Counted from the first letter of the stretch, positions 6,521 to 13,123 are shown. The stretch is 14,456 bases of DNA from Omnitrophica bacterium RBG_13_46_9 (GCA_001804045.1 MHFD01000031.1:12690-27145); one strand, 5' to 3'. The notes: generated by a model from the sequence alone, not told the origin. Made by a program: numbers and translations.

Positions 6521-8674
6521 ATGCAAGAGAAAAAAATAGAAGCGCAGAAGCCGCCGTTCTTACGGCCGGGGAAGGCGGACATAAGGTATTTAAAAGGTGT
6601 CGGCCCCAAGAAAGCCGAATTTTTGAATAGATTGGGGATAAACACGACAGAAGATCTATTGTATTATTTGCCCAGGAGGTACGAAGACAGAAGCAATTTC
6701 AGTCTTATCAAGGACCTTAAGGTCGGTGAGCATCAAACCGTAAAAGGAAAAGTGCTTACGTTCGGCACGCATGTGACAAAAAGGGGAATCAACATATTTC
6801 AGATGGCGCTTGCGGATAAGACAGGTGTGATCTACTGCGTCTGGTTTAATCAGCCCTTTTTAAAAAAACTTTTTACCGTCGGACAGGAGATAATAATCTA
6901 CGGCAAGGTCGAAAAGTACGATAAGCTTCAGATAAACCACCCTGAATACGAGATTATCAAGGATAAAAGCGATTCCGTCAATATGGGGAAGATCGTCCCG
7001 ATTTACCCCCTCACCCAGGATGTCAATCAGCATTACATAAGGTCCTTAACGCGTGAGGCGATAAGGCATAGCCTGTTTTCCTTAAAGGAGAGCTTGCCTA
7101 CTCATATAAGGGCCAGAAGACGGCTGGTTGACCTGCGGTTTGCGATACAGAACATACATTTTCCGGTTTCCTTTGAAAATTTGGATAAGGCATACAAAAG
7201 GCTTGTTTTTGAGGAATTTTTTATACTGCAACTTGCTCTGGCGTTGAAAAAGAAGGACGTTAAGACAGGCCCGCCCGGCATAAGCCACAGCCTTGACGGA
7301 GGTTTGATCGATTCTTTTAAGAAGTTGTTCCCGTTTGAACTGACTCAATCCCAGGTTAAAGCCATACACGAGATTCAAAAAGATATGGCCAGCCCCAAGC
7401 CGATGAACCGTCTTCTGGAAGGCGATGTCGGCAGCGGCAAAACGGCGGTCGCGATATACGCGTTTTTATTGACGGCGCAGAACGGGTATCAGGGCGCCTT
7501 TATGGCTCCGACCGAAATCTTAGCCAGGCAGCATTACATAAGCATAAGCGAGTTATTGATGCCGCTGGGTATTAATGTGCGACTTTTGGTTAGCGGGCTG
7601 AAACCCGAGAAAAAACTCGAGATAAAAAAAGAGATTGAGAACGGGGAAACGGATATTATTATAGGAACGCACGCGCTCATATGGGAGGATGTGGGATTCA
7701 GTAAGCTGGGGCTTGTCGTTATCGATGAGCAGCATAAGTTCGGCGTAGCCCAGCGGCATATTCTCAGAAAGAAGGGCTTGAATCCGGATGTCCTTGTCAT
7801 GACCGCGACGCCTATCCCCCGCACGCTTGCTTTGACCGTTTACGGAGACTTGGACATCTCTGTCATTAAGGAATTGCCTAAAGGAAGGTATCCTATCACG
7901 ACTTATTGGATTGAAGAGGGTGAGCGGGCCAAGGTCTATCAGTTTATCAGGGAGGAGATAGGGCAGGGCCGGCAGGCTTATATAGTCTATCCGAGGATAT
8001 GGGCAACCAAAAGATCGCCGTCACAGGAACTTCTGACCGTGCCAAAGGAGGGAGTCTTGACTCGAGCGGAGAAGGCGGCGACCCATATGTACAATAAACT
8101 CCGAGAAGAGGTTTTTTCGGATTTAAAAGTGGGGCTTATCCATGGCAGGATGGCAGTTAAAGAAAAAGATGACATAATGAGGAGGTTCAAGGAGCGGAAG
8201 ATCGATATACTGGTTTCGACAACCGTTATCGAAGTCGGCATCGATGTGCCCAATGCTACGGTTATGGTCATAGAAAACGCCGAGCAGTTCGGGCTTTCGC
8301 AATTGCACCAGCTAAGGGGGAGGATCGGGCGCGGTTCGTATTCCTCTTACTGCATACTTTTGGGAACTCCGAGGACGGAAGCCGCTAAAAAAAGATTCTA
8401 CACGATGTCCCAGACCCAGGATGGCTTCAAAGTCGCCGAGCAGGATCTGGAATTAAGGGGACCCGGGGAATTTTTGGGGACGAAACAACACGGCTTACCC
8501 GAGCTTCGTTTTGGCAACATAGTGAGGGATTTTGAGATAATGGAACAGGCGCGGGCTGAGGCATTTAACTTGGTCGAACAGGACCCCTACCTGAAAGACC
8601 CCAGGAACGGGTTTATCAAGAACATTCTCGGAAGGCGGTTTGCGGGAAAACTGGATTTGACTAATGTAGGGTGA
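6521..8674 (+). CDS. recG: ATP-dependent DNA helicase RecG
   Basis: Superfamily 2 translocase that regresses stalled replication forks and branch-migrates Holliday junctions. 717 residues, slightly long. A helix-hairpin-helix-like IRYLKGVGPKKAEFL start (about 21-35) leads into the wedge OB domain, with LPRRYEDRS near 50. Walker A GDVGSGKTA (301-309), DEQH box (402-405), TATPIPRT (428-435), QLRGRIGRG (597-605) and the C-terminal ELRGPGEFLGTKQHG. Odd feature: after QAYIVYPRI the usual EESE-type stretch is replaced by about 20-30 unfamiliar residues from W494 before EEVFSDLKVGLIHGRM resumes. Start taken as ATG 6521; no strong ribosome site is visible. Confidence 0.96.
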   Translation: MQEKKIEAQKPPFLRPGKADIRYLKGVGPKKAEFLNRLGINTTEDLLYYLPRRYEDRSNFSLIKDLKVGEHQTVKGKVLTFGTHVTKRGINIFQMALADKTGVIYCVWFNQPFLKKLFTVGQEIIIYGKVEKYDKLQINHPEYEIIKDKSDSVNMGKIVPIYPLTQDVNQHYIRSLTREAIRHSLFSLKESLPTHIRARRRLVDLRFAIQNIHFPVSFENLDKAYKRLVFEEFFILQLALALKKKDVKTGPPGISHSLDGGLIDSFKKLFPFELTQSQVKAIHEIQKDMASPKPMNRLLEGDVGSGKTAVAIYAFLLTAQNGYQGAFMAPTEILARQHYISISELLMPLGINVRLLVSGLKPEKKLEIKKEIENGETDIIIGTHALIWEDVGFSKLGLVVIDEQHKFGVAQRHILRKKGLNPDVLVMTATPIPRTLALTVYGDLDISVIKELPKGRYPITTYWIEEGERAKVYQFIREEIGQGRQAYIVYPRIWATKRSPSQELLTVPKEGVLTRAEKAATHMYNKLREEVFSDLKVGLIHGRMAVKEKDDIMRRFKERKIDILVSTTVIEVGIDVPNATVMVIENAEQFGLSQLHQLRGRIGRGSYSSYCILLGTPRTEAAKKRFYTMSQTQDGFKVAEQDLELRGPGEFLGTKQHGLPELRFGNIVRDFEIMEQARAEAFNLVEQDPYLKDPRNGFIKNILGRRFAGKLDLTNVG

Positions 8675-8693
8675 GCTCCTGCTGACTATTTGC

Positions 8694-8721
8694 TCGTACG
8701 TGGGACGTGGGACGATTCGGA
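8694..8721 (+). repeat. Heptamer array, 4 units (TGGGACG)
   Basis: Units TCGTACG, TGGGACG, TGGGACG, ATTCGGA at a strict 7-nt step, followed by ATAGCACG. The pair GATTCG...AATAGCACG recurs at 9090-9104. Confidence 0.75.
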
Positions 8722-8730
8722 ATAGCACGT

Positions 8731-8793
8731 TAGGGAGTAGGTAATAGGTAGTAGGTTATAGGGTTACTCGTTACGAAGGACGATGGACGACCG
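8731..8793 (+). repeat. Two consecutive heptamer families sharing one 7-nt phase
   Basis: Five TAGGTAG-type units (TAGGGAG, TAGGTAA, TAGGTAG, TAGGTTA, TAGGGTT; 8731-8765) are followed, with no phase shift, by four ACGAAGG-type units (ACTCGTT, ACGAAGG, ACGATGG, ACGACCG; 8766-8793). Nine units, 63 nt, the same length as the recJ-proximal array. The consensus changes abruptly at 8765 while the 7-nt register is kept. Confidence 0.85.
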
Positions 8794-8801
8794 CTCCCTT
8801 C

Positions 8802-8823
8802 GCCCTTCGACAAGCTTAAGGGC
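8802..8823. repeat. GCCCTT/AAGGGC inverted repeat
   Basis: GCCCTT (8802-8807) and AAGGGC (8818-8823) are perfect complements around a 10-nt loop containing AAGCTT. It resembles the CCCTTCGACAAGCTCAGGG intergenic sequence found in many environmental bacteria (recollection). It has no T-run. Confidence 0.6.
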
Positions 8824-8830
8824 AAGCTCG

Positions 8831-8851
8831 CTCGGACGAAGGACGATTCGA
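8831..8851 (+). repeat. Heptamer array, 3 units (GAAGGAC)
   Basis: CTCGGAC, GAAGGAC and GATTCGA at a 7-nt step, directly before the 47-nt dispersed element. GATTCGA also ends the tract at 9090-9096. Confidence 0.6.
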
Positions 8852-8857
8852 GGCCGT

Positions 8858-8904
8858 GTCATTGCGAAATGCCTTATATGCTTAAGCGCATTGAAGCAAT
8901 CCCA
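8858..8904 (+). repeat. 47-nt dispersed element, copy 2
   Basis: Identical to 4052-4098 except for one base. The match stops abruptly at 8904: copy 1 continues CAAACGAAAGAGATTG, while copy 2 passes into AGCTCCT-type heptamers. Confidence 0.85.
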
Positions 8905-8908
8905 GACC

Positions 8909-8929
8909 AGCTCCTGACTCTTAGCGCAT
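8909..8929 (+). repeat. Degenerate heptamers (AGCTCCT/GACTCTT/AGCGCAT)
   Basis: Three 7-nt units leading into AGGAAGAAACTCATTG, the same junction sequence found at 3755-3770 after the heptamers that follow secDF. Confidence 0.65.
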
Positions 8930-8935
8930 AGGAAG

Positions 8936-9026
8936 AAACTCATTGAAATTTATGGAAACTCATTGATATAAGATTGATATACAATTGAAATACGATGGAA
9001 ATACGTTGGAAATACATTGACTCGAA
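8936..9026 (+). repeat. About 10-nt periodic GAAA/ATTG array, short copy
   Basis: AAA triplets or their GAT-degenerate equivalents start at 8936, 8946, 8956, 8966, 8976, 8988, 8999, 9010 and 9024. Positions 8980-9019 match 3813-3852 at 37 of 40 bases. Like the longer copy, it lies directly after heptamers and AGGAAG. Confidence 0.8.
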
Positions 9027-9046
9027 ACACGATAAACAGAACCTCC

Positions 9047-9063
9047 CCAACCTACGAGGTTGG
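9047..9063. repeat. CCAACC-TACGA-GGTTGG hairpin
   Basis: Perfect 6-bp arms around a 5-nt loop, 17 nt in all. The core AACCTACGA also occurs at 3978-3986 in the secDF-recJ spacer at a comparable place, after the 10-nt array and before CGT/GGACG heptamers. There the arms are weaker. Confidence 0.6.
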
Positions 9064-9068
9064 ACCGT

Positions 9069-9110
9069 ACTCGTTAAAGGACGACTGACGATTCGAAATA
9101 GCACGAAAGG
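9069..9110 (+). repeat. Heptamer tract, 6 degenerate units (GGACGACTG type)
   Basis: ACTCGTT, AAAGGAC, GACTGAC, GATTCGA, AATAGCA, CGAAAGG at a 7-nt step. ACTCGTT also opens the ACGAAGG block at 8766, and GATTCG...AATAGCACG matches 8714-8729, so the tract looks like an eroded copy of those blocks. Confidence 0.6.
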
Positions 9111-9114
9111 TAAA

Positions 9115-9194
9115 GTCACAAGGATACAATGTCACAAAGTTACCCGATTCGAATGTTCACACTTGTGACCTTGTGACGTGTGACGTGGTGACCT
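9115..9194. repeat. GTCACAAG-type repeats in both orientations
   Basis: GTCACAAGG and GTCACAAAG (9115-9140) are followed by the complementary forms CTTGTGACC, TTGTGACG, GTGTGACG and GGTGACCT (9153-9194). The tract could therefore fold back on itself. GGTGACCT at 9187-9194 is the exact complement of the AGGTCACC unit inside tgt. Confidence 0.75.
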
Positions 9195-9198
9195 TGAT

Positions 9199-9254
9199 AG
9201 TTGACAGCTGAAAGCCGATAGCTGAAAGCTGATAGCCGAAAACCGAGAGCCGAC
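9199..9254 (+). repeat. Heptamer array, 8 units (AGCTGAA/AGCCGAT) abutting rsmD
   Basis: Eight 7-nt units (first AGTTGAC, last AGCCGAC) with the same consensus as 4301-4363. One T separates the last unit from ATG 9256. As at recJ, no clear Shine-Dalgarno sequence is available, only GAGAG at 9245-9249 within the array. Confidence 0.9.
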
Positions 9255-9255
9255 T

Positions 9256-9810
9256 ATGAGAATAATAGGCGGAGAATATAGGGGCAGAATAATAAAGATG
9301 CCCAGGGACGTTGCCGTACGGCCTACCCAGGACAGGGTCCGCGAAGCCATATTTAATATCATTAGGGAGAAGGTGCCTGACAGTGAGGTCCTAGACCTAT
9401 ACGCCGGTAGCGGCGCATTTGGCATAGAGGCGTTTTCGCGCGGCGCTAAAATAGTAATATTTGTAGATAATAATACTAAGTGTATAAATACCATCAAGTC
9501 TAACATTTCGCTCTTAGGCCGGAGCGACGATTTTTCCCAACTGTTCAAGATGGATGGGGTTAAGTCAATTTCGAAGCTTGAGAAGACGGGTAGAAAATTT
9601 GATATTATATTCATGGATCCCCCTTATGGCAAAAGCCTTGCTAAAAATTCCTTGATAAAAATAGATGCTTGTGATATATTATCCCCTCATGGCTTGATTA
9701 TAGCCGAACATTTTAAAAAAGACCCGCTTCCCGAAAGACTTATTAATTTAATTTTGGTCAGACAGAGGAAGTACGGCGATACGGTCATATCTTTTTATAA
9801 CCGCAGATGA
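9256..9810 (+). CDS. rsmD: 16S rRNA (guanine(966)-N2)-methyltransferase RsmD
   Basis: Methylates G966 of 16S rRNA using SAM, during small-subunit assembly. 184 residues, normal. The start MRIIGGEYRGRIIKMP is the classic RsmD N-terminus, so ATG 9256 is secure despite lying 1 nt after a repeat array. SAM-binding motif DLYAGSGAFG (47-56), acidic VDNN strand (about 72-75), catalytic DPPYG (121-125). The C-terminal FYNRR and stop fall inside a CGCAGATGATCGCAGATTT repeat-like sequence (9802-9820), so the last codons may be repeat-derived. Followed by coaD, a frequent partner. Confidence 0.96.
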   Translation: MRIIGGEYRGRIIKMPRDVAVRPTQDRVREAIFNIIREKVPDSEVLDLYAGSGAFGIEAFSRGAKIVIFVDNNTKCINTIKSNISLLGRSDDFSQLFKMDGVKSISKLEKTGRKFDIIFMDPPYGKSLAKNSLIKIDACDILSPHGLIIAEHFKKDPLPERLINLILVRQRKYGDTVISFYNRR

Positions 9811-9866
9811 TCGCAGATTTGGCGTTGCATTGCGTGTCATATCTCTTGTTAACCTGTGTATAAAAA

Positions 9867-10397
9867 GTGAACAGAAAAGCGATTTATCCAGGAACATTCG
9901 ACCCGGTCACGTATGGCCATATAGACATCATAGAAAGGGCCTCAAAGCTGTATGACCGGGTTTTTGTCGGCGTGGCCCATAGCCATGAGAAAGGCCCGCT
10001 ATTTACCATGGAAGAGAGGGTAGAGATGCTGAAAAAAGCTACAGCGCATTTGGAAAATGTGCTGGTAGAGGATTTTGACGGGCTTGTCATCGAATACGCG
10101 AAGGAGAAAGAGACCCGGGTTATCATCCGGGGGCTTCGCATGATCTCTGATTTTGAATTTGAATTTCAGATGGCCCTGACCAATAAAAAATTATCCGAAG
10201 ATATCGAGACTATTTTTATGATGACGAAGGAAAATTTTGCTTATCTTTCAAGCAAACTTATCAAGGAAACAGTAAGCCTGGGGGCTGATGTCACAAGTTT
10301 TGTGCCTTCCTTTGTAGCTGAGAAACTCAGAGAGAAACTTTCCGTTAAAAGCGGAAACAAACCGGCCTTAAGGCGAAAAAAACCACCGTTAAAATGA
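9867..10397 (+). CDS. coaD: Phosphopantetheine adenylyltransferase CoaD
   Basis: Transfers AMP from ATP to 4'-phosphopantetheine, giving dephospho-CoA, the penultimate step of CoA synthesis. The start is GTG 9867: the protein then reads VNRKAIYPGTFDPVTYGH, exactly the family N-terminus, and no ATG fits. Nucleotide-binding TxGH-type motif TYGH (15-18), IIRGLRMISDFEFEFQMA (from 86) and the SSKLIKE motif (about 128-134). 176 residues, about 15 longer than usual because of a basic tail (ALRRKKPPLK). No Shine-Dalgarno sequence is seen. Its stop overlaps the pta start as ATGA (10394-10397), suggesting translational coupling. Confidence 0.96.
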   Translation: MNRKAIYPGTFDPVTYGHIDIIERASKLYDRVFVGVAHSHEKGPLFTMEERVEMLKKATAHLENVLVEDFDGLVIEYAKEKETRVIIRGLRMISDFEFEFQMALTNKKLSEDIETIFMMTKENFAYLSSKLIKETVSLGADVTSFVPSFVAEKLREKLSVKSGNKPALRRKKPPLK

Positions 10398-11485
10398 CAA
10401 GCCAGATAGAAGCGTTAAAAGAAACCGCCAAAAAAGATCCTAAAAGGATTATACTTCCCGAGGGAGACGAACCGAGGGTTCTTAAGGCGGCAAGCGTCGC
10501 GACGGCGCTTGGTATCGCGGAAACAATCTTAATAGGCAAGGAAGATAAGGTCAATAAGATCGCCAGGGACCAATCTGTTTCATTGGATAAAATACGGGTT
10601 ATCGAACCAGGGAAATACCCCAAATCGGCGGAGATAACAGAGGCATTTTACAATTTGAGGAAACACAAAGGCATTACCAGGGACGAGGCCCGGGATATTG
10701 TTTTAGGGGATTCCGTTTATTTTGGCGCCATGCTGGTCAGGCTTGGGGTTGCGGACGGTTTTGTTGCCGGCGCCAGCCACACAACGTCTAATGTCGCCAG
10801 AGCCGCTATCCACTGCCTGGAGCTTGACAGGGAGATAAGTGTCGTTTCCGGTTTTTTCGTAATTGAACTGGAAAATTCTTCTTACGGCGATAATGGGTTG
10901 TTTATTTTTGGCGATTGCGCTATAATACCCGACCCGGATCCGGATAAATTGGCCAGCATTACCATTTCGGCCAGCCGCCTTTACGAGAGGCTTTTTTCCG
11001 CTTCCGCCGAAGGAAGGTCTGCCCCAGGCGTCATAGGCGCCGACTTCTTGCCAGCAGTCGGGAAAGGTAAGGCGCGTATCGCGCTTCTTAGCTATTCGAC
11101 AAAAGGCAGCGCGAAAGGTGATTCCGTAGAAAAAGTTTTGAAGACGCTTAAGATAATAAAAGAAAAACATCCGGATTTGATGGTGGACGGAGAGCTGCAG
11201 CTGGACGCGGCGATTGTCCCGGAGGTCGCGGGAATAAAAGCGCCAAAGAGCGATGTTGCCGGAAAGGCGAATGTTCTCATATTCCCCAATCTGGATGCGG
11301 GTAACATCGCCTACAAATTGACACAACGGCTGGGAAGCGCCCGCGTAATAGGGCCCATTTTGCAGGGTTTAACAAGGCCGTGCAGCGATCTTTCCCGCGG
11401 TTGCGGCGTTGAAGAAATAGTCGATGCCATTGTTGTGAATGTCATAATTGCGCAAAGGCGCTCTAAGGTGTGTAAACTTTGTTAA
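10394..11485 (+). CDS. pta: Phosphate acetyltransferase Pta (short form)
   Basis: Interconverts acetyl-CoA plus phosphate with acetyl phosphate plus CoA; with AckA it yields ATP from acetyl-CoA or activates acetate. 363 residues, only the catalytic PTA/PTB domain, without the N-terminal regulatory part of the long enterobacterial form. Motifs: RIILPEGDEPRVLKAA (18-33), GASHTTSNVARA (126-137), STKGSAKGD (235-243), DGELQLDAAIVPEVA (255-269), NVLIFPNLDAGN (283-294), GPILQGL (320-326). Odd feature: residues about 202-227 form an extra loop that other Pta proteins, as I recall them, lack. Start ATG overlaps the coaD stop. ackA follows after 134 nt. Confidence 0.95.
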   Translation: MTSQIEALKETAKKDPKRIILPEGDEPRVLKAASVATALGIAETILIGKEDKVNKIARDQSVSLDKIRVIEPGKYPKSAEITEAFYNLRKHKGITRDEARDIVLGDSVYFGAMLVRLGVADGFVAGASHTTSNVARAAIHCLELDREISVVSGFFVIELENSSYGDNGLFIFGDCAIIPDPDPDKLASITISASRLYERLFSASAEGRSAPGVIGADFLPAVGKGKARIALLSYSTKGSAKGDSVEKVLKTLKIIKEKHPDLMVDGELQLDAAIVPEVAGIKAPKSDVAGKANVLIFPNLDAGNIAYKLTQRLGSARVIGPILQGLTRPCSDLSRGCGVEEIVDAIVVNVIIAQRRSKVCKLC

Positions 11486-11569
11486 CGCGGGCGGGGATTG
11501 GCGTGAATCGATACGGATGAGAGGGTGTGCTAATCGACAGGTAATAGTCAGGCCTCAAGCGCGGTCCGT

Positions 11570-11587
11570 TATAGTAACTATAGTAAG
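11570..11587 (+). repeat. 9-nt direct repeat upstream of ackA
   Basis: TATAGTAAC and TATAGTAAG lie in tandem, and TATAGT-A-ACTATA inside them is a 13-nt palindrome. It is 33 nt before the ackA start. It could be an operator-like site or a remnant repeat; there is no other evidence. The rest of the 134-nt pta-ackA gap shows nothing recognisable. Confidence 0.45.
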
Positions 11588-11619
11588 CGGTAAGTGAATA
11601 TATAAGATAACCAACAGCA

Positions 11620-12735
11620 ATGTTAATACTGGTAATAAACTGCGGCAGCTCATCTGCCAAATATCAGCTCTTTGATATAGAATCCAAGAGACACATAGCG
11701 AAAGGTATTGTCGAGAGGATAGGCGAAAAGCGGTCCGGATGCGAAAACCATTATGAGTCCATAAGAATAATAAAGGACCGGCTTCTTAATGATGGAGCTT
11801 TTGTGGAATCTGTCAGCGAAATCAAAGGGATAGGCCACAGGGTTGTCCATGGCGGGGAAGAATTCGGCGAGGCGGTTATAATAGACAAGAAAGTCATCGA
11901 GTCGATCGAGATGTCCAGCGAGCTTGCGCCGCTGCACAACCCGCCGTCTCTGGAGGGTATAAGGGCCTGCAAAAGATACTTTCCCGGCATACCGCAGATA
12001 GCGGTTTTTGACACGGCGTTTCATCAATCTATCCCGCCTCACGCTTATATTTACGGAATACCTTTTATTTTCTATAAGAAATACAAAATAAGAAGATACG
12101 GCTTTCACGGCACAAGTCACAGATTTGTCGCAAACGAAGCCGCGAGGATATTAAAAAAACCTATCCGAAAGCTGAAATTAGTGACGGTGCATTTGGGTAA
12201 CGGATGCAGCATGGCGGCGGTCCTGAGCGGGAAGTCAGTGGATACGACGATGGGTTTTACTCCTTTAGAAGGGCTCTTGATGGGAACGCGCTCAGGCGAT
12301 TTAGACCCGGCCATAGTCACGTTTTTAATGGAAAAAGAGGGTTTTGGCATACGAAGGATCAACGAGATTCTCAATAAAGAGAGCGGTTTTCTCGGGGTTT
12401 CAGGGATAAGCAACGATATGAGGGACGTGCTTTCAGAGATGAAAAAGGGTAACAGGCGCGCAGCGGTTGCTTTTGAGATTTTTGTCTATAGAATAAAAAA
12501 ATACATAGGCGCCTATGCCGCTGTTATGGGAGGCCTGGATGCGGTTGTCTTAACAGGCGGCATCGGAGAGAATGTTACAAGGATCAAAAAGGAGCTCTCA
12601 AGAGCGTTTCGCCCCGTCCTTAGAGGGCAGGCGAAGTTTTTAATTATACCGACGAATGAGGAGCTTTTGATAGCGGAGGATACGTACAGGCTGGTTAGGA
12701 ATAAGCGTCTTTCGGCAGAGGGCGGAAGCGATTAG
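11620..12735 (+). CDS. ackA: Acetate kinase AckA, slightly short
   Basis: Transfers phosphate between acetyl phosphate and ADP, the ATP-forming partner of Pta. Motifs: VINCGSSSAKYQLFD (5-19, with Asn7), GHRVVHGG (72-79), GFHGTSHRFV (161-170), HLGNGCS (191-197), MGTRSGDLDP (221-230), TGGIGEN (312-318), PTNEE (344-348). The expected catalytic Asn, Arg, His, Arg and Glu are all present. 371 residues against about 400 in the family: only about 25 residues separate GGIGEN from PTNEE, roughly 20 fewer than in relatives I can recall. No Shine-Dalgarno sequence is visible. The stop codon lies inside an inverted repeat (12728-12782). Confidence 0.95.
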   Translation: MLILVINCGSSSAKYQLFDIESKRHIAKGIVERIGEKRSGCENHYESIRIIKDRLLNDGAFVESVSEIKGIGHRVVHGGEEFGEAVIIDKKVIESIEMSSELAPLHNPPSLEGIRACKRYFPGIPQIAVFDTAFHQSIPPHAYIYGIPFIFYKKYKIRRYGFHGTSHRFVANEAARILKKPIRKLKLVTVHLGNGCSMAAVLSGKSVDTTMGFTPLEGLLMGTRSGDLDPAIVTFLMEKEGFGIRRINEILNKESGFLGVSGISNDMRDVLSEMKKGNRRAAVAFEIFVYRIKKYIGAYAAVMGGLDAVVLTGGIGENVTRIKKELSRAFRPVLRGQAKFLIIPTNEELLIAEDTYRLVRNKRLSAEGGSD

Positions 12736-12782
12736 CGACTAAAAAGATTACAAAAGTCTTTTTTCTACTAGACGCTAATCGC
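12728..12782. terminator. Nested hairpin overlapping the ackA stop codon
   Basis: GCGATTAGCG (12728-12737, containing the ackA TAG) pairs perfectly with CGCTAATCGC (12773-12782). Inside, CTA pairs with TAG after one mismatch, and AAAAAGA (12741-12747) pairs with TCTTTTT (12757-12763). A long stem with small internal loops is possible. The T-run is inside rather than after the stem, so this is not a textbook intrinsic terminator. It could protect the ackA 3' end or attenuate reading into rpmF. Confidence 0.4.
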
Positions 12783-12804
12783 TAGACGCTAGACGCTAAT
12801 CAGG
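12770..12804 (+). repeat. Heptamer array, 5 units (AGACGCT/AATCGCT) before rpmF
   Basis: AGACGCT, AATCGCT, AGACGCT, AGACGCT, AATCAGG at a strict 7-nt step, then AAGAAAGGG. The unit differs in sequence from the recJ/rsmD arrays but has the same period and the same AGGAAGAAA exit. The first two units double as the right arm of the hairpin at the ackA stop. Confidence 0.8.
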
Positions 12805-12821
12805 AAGAAAGGGTCAAAAAG

Positions 12822-13046
12822 ATGGCGAATCCAAAACGGAGACATTCCAAACAACGCGGAAGACTCAGAAGGACCTTTTATAAAATAAAAACGCGGAATC
12901 TGTCGAAATGCCCGCAATGCGAAAAACCGAAATTACCGCATCGGATATGTCCTTTTTGCGGGTACTATAAGGGTGAAGCTTGCGTTACAATATTGAGTAA
13001 GGAAGAGAAGAAGAGAGAACGCGAGGATAAGAAGAAGACGAGTTAG
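12822..13046 (+). CDS. rpmF: 50S ribosomal protein L32, zinc-binding form
   Basis: Large-subunit ribosomal protein, 74 residues. It opens MANPKRRHSKQRGRLRR, the standard L32 start. Cysteines 30, 33, 43 and 46 give CPQC and CPFC, the zinc-ribbon (C+) version. A charged Lys/Glu tail (EEKKREREDKKK) follows and is a little longer than usual. A purine-rich AGGAAGAAAGGG (12802-12813) ends 8 nt before ATG and can serve as the ribosome site. rpmF-plsX-fabH is a widely conserved order linking ribosome and membrane synthesis. The DUF177/YceD gene often found just before rpmF is absent. Confidence 0.97.
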   Translation: MANPKRRHSKQRGRLRRTFYKIKTRNLSKCPQCEKPKLPHRICPFCGYYKGEACVTILSKEEKKREREDKKKTS

Positions 13047-13057
13047 GCGTTAAGAGG

Positions 13058-13123
13058 GATTGCGGCGATTAAGAGGAAAATAGATTACAGCGATTAAGGA
13101 AAGATTGCAGAGATAGAGATTAA
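13058..13123 (+). repeat. GATTACA/GCGATTA heptamer-like repeats before plsX
   Basis: 7-mers in pairs: GATTGCG-GCGATTA (13058-13071), GATTACA-GCGATTA (13083-13096) and GATTGCA-GAGATAG-AGATTAA (13103-13123), separated by purine-rich AGGAAA-type links. They resemble GATTAC/CGCAGATT-type intergenic repeats of other bacteria. The rpmF-plsX gap (133 nt) is otherwise empty. Confidence 0.65.

Larger units (their letters stand above)
8675..9255. other. Repeat-mosaic intergenic region recG-rsmD
   Basis: These 581 nt hold no credible gene. Order: short AGCTCCT-type units at the recG stop, TGGGACG heptamers, TAGGTAG then ACGAAGG heptamers, a GCCCTT hairpin, GAAGGAC heptamers, the 47-nt dispersed element, three degenerate AGCTCCT heptamers, the AAA-phased 10-nt array, a CCAACC hairpin, GGACGACTG-type heptamers, a GTCAC-rich tract with both orientations, and eight AGCTGAA-type heptamers ending 1 nt before the rsmD start. 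Most modules have a counterpart in 3724-4370, partly in another order. Confidence 0.85.

Noticed and set aside
9132..9614. Minus-strand open frame of 160 codons overlapping rsmD
   Set aside because: Its C-terminal part is a translation of the heptamer and GTCAC repeats (SAISFQLSAFS-type text) and the rest is antisense to well-supported rsmD.
9853..9866. Leader peptide or stronger start for coaD upstream of GTG
   Set aside because: No ATG fits the family N-terminus and the residues upstream of VNRKAIYPG do not match CoaD.
10703..11326. Minus-strand open frame of 207 codons inside pta
   Set aside because: It is wholly antisense to pta, whose motifs are clear; the complement text has no domain signature.
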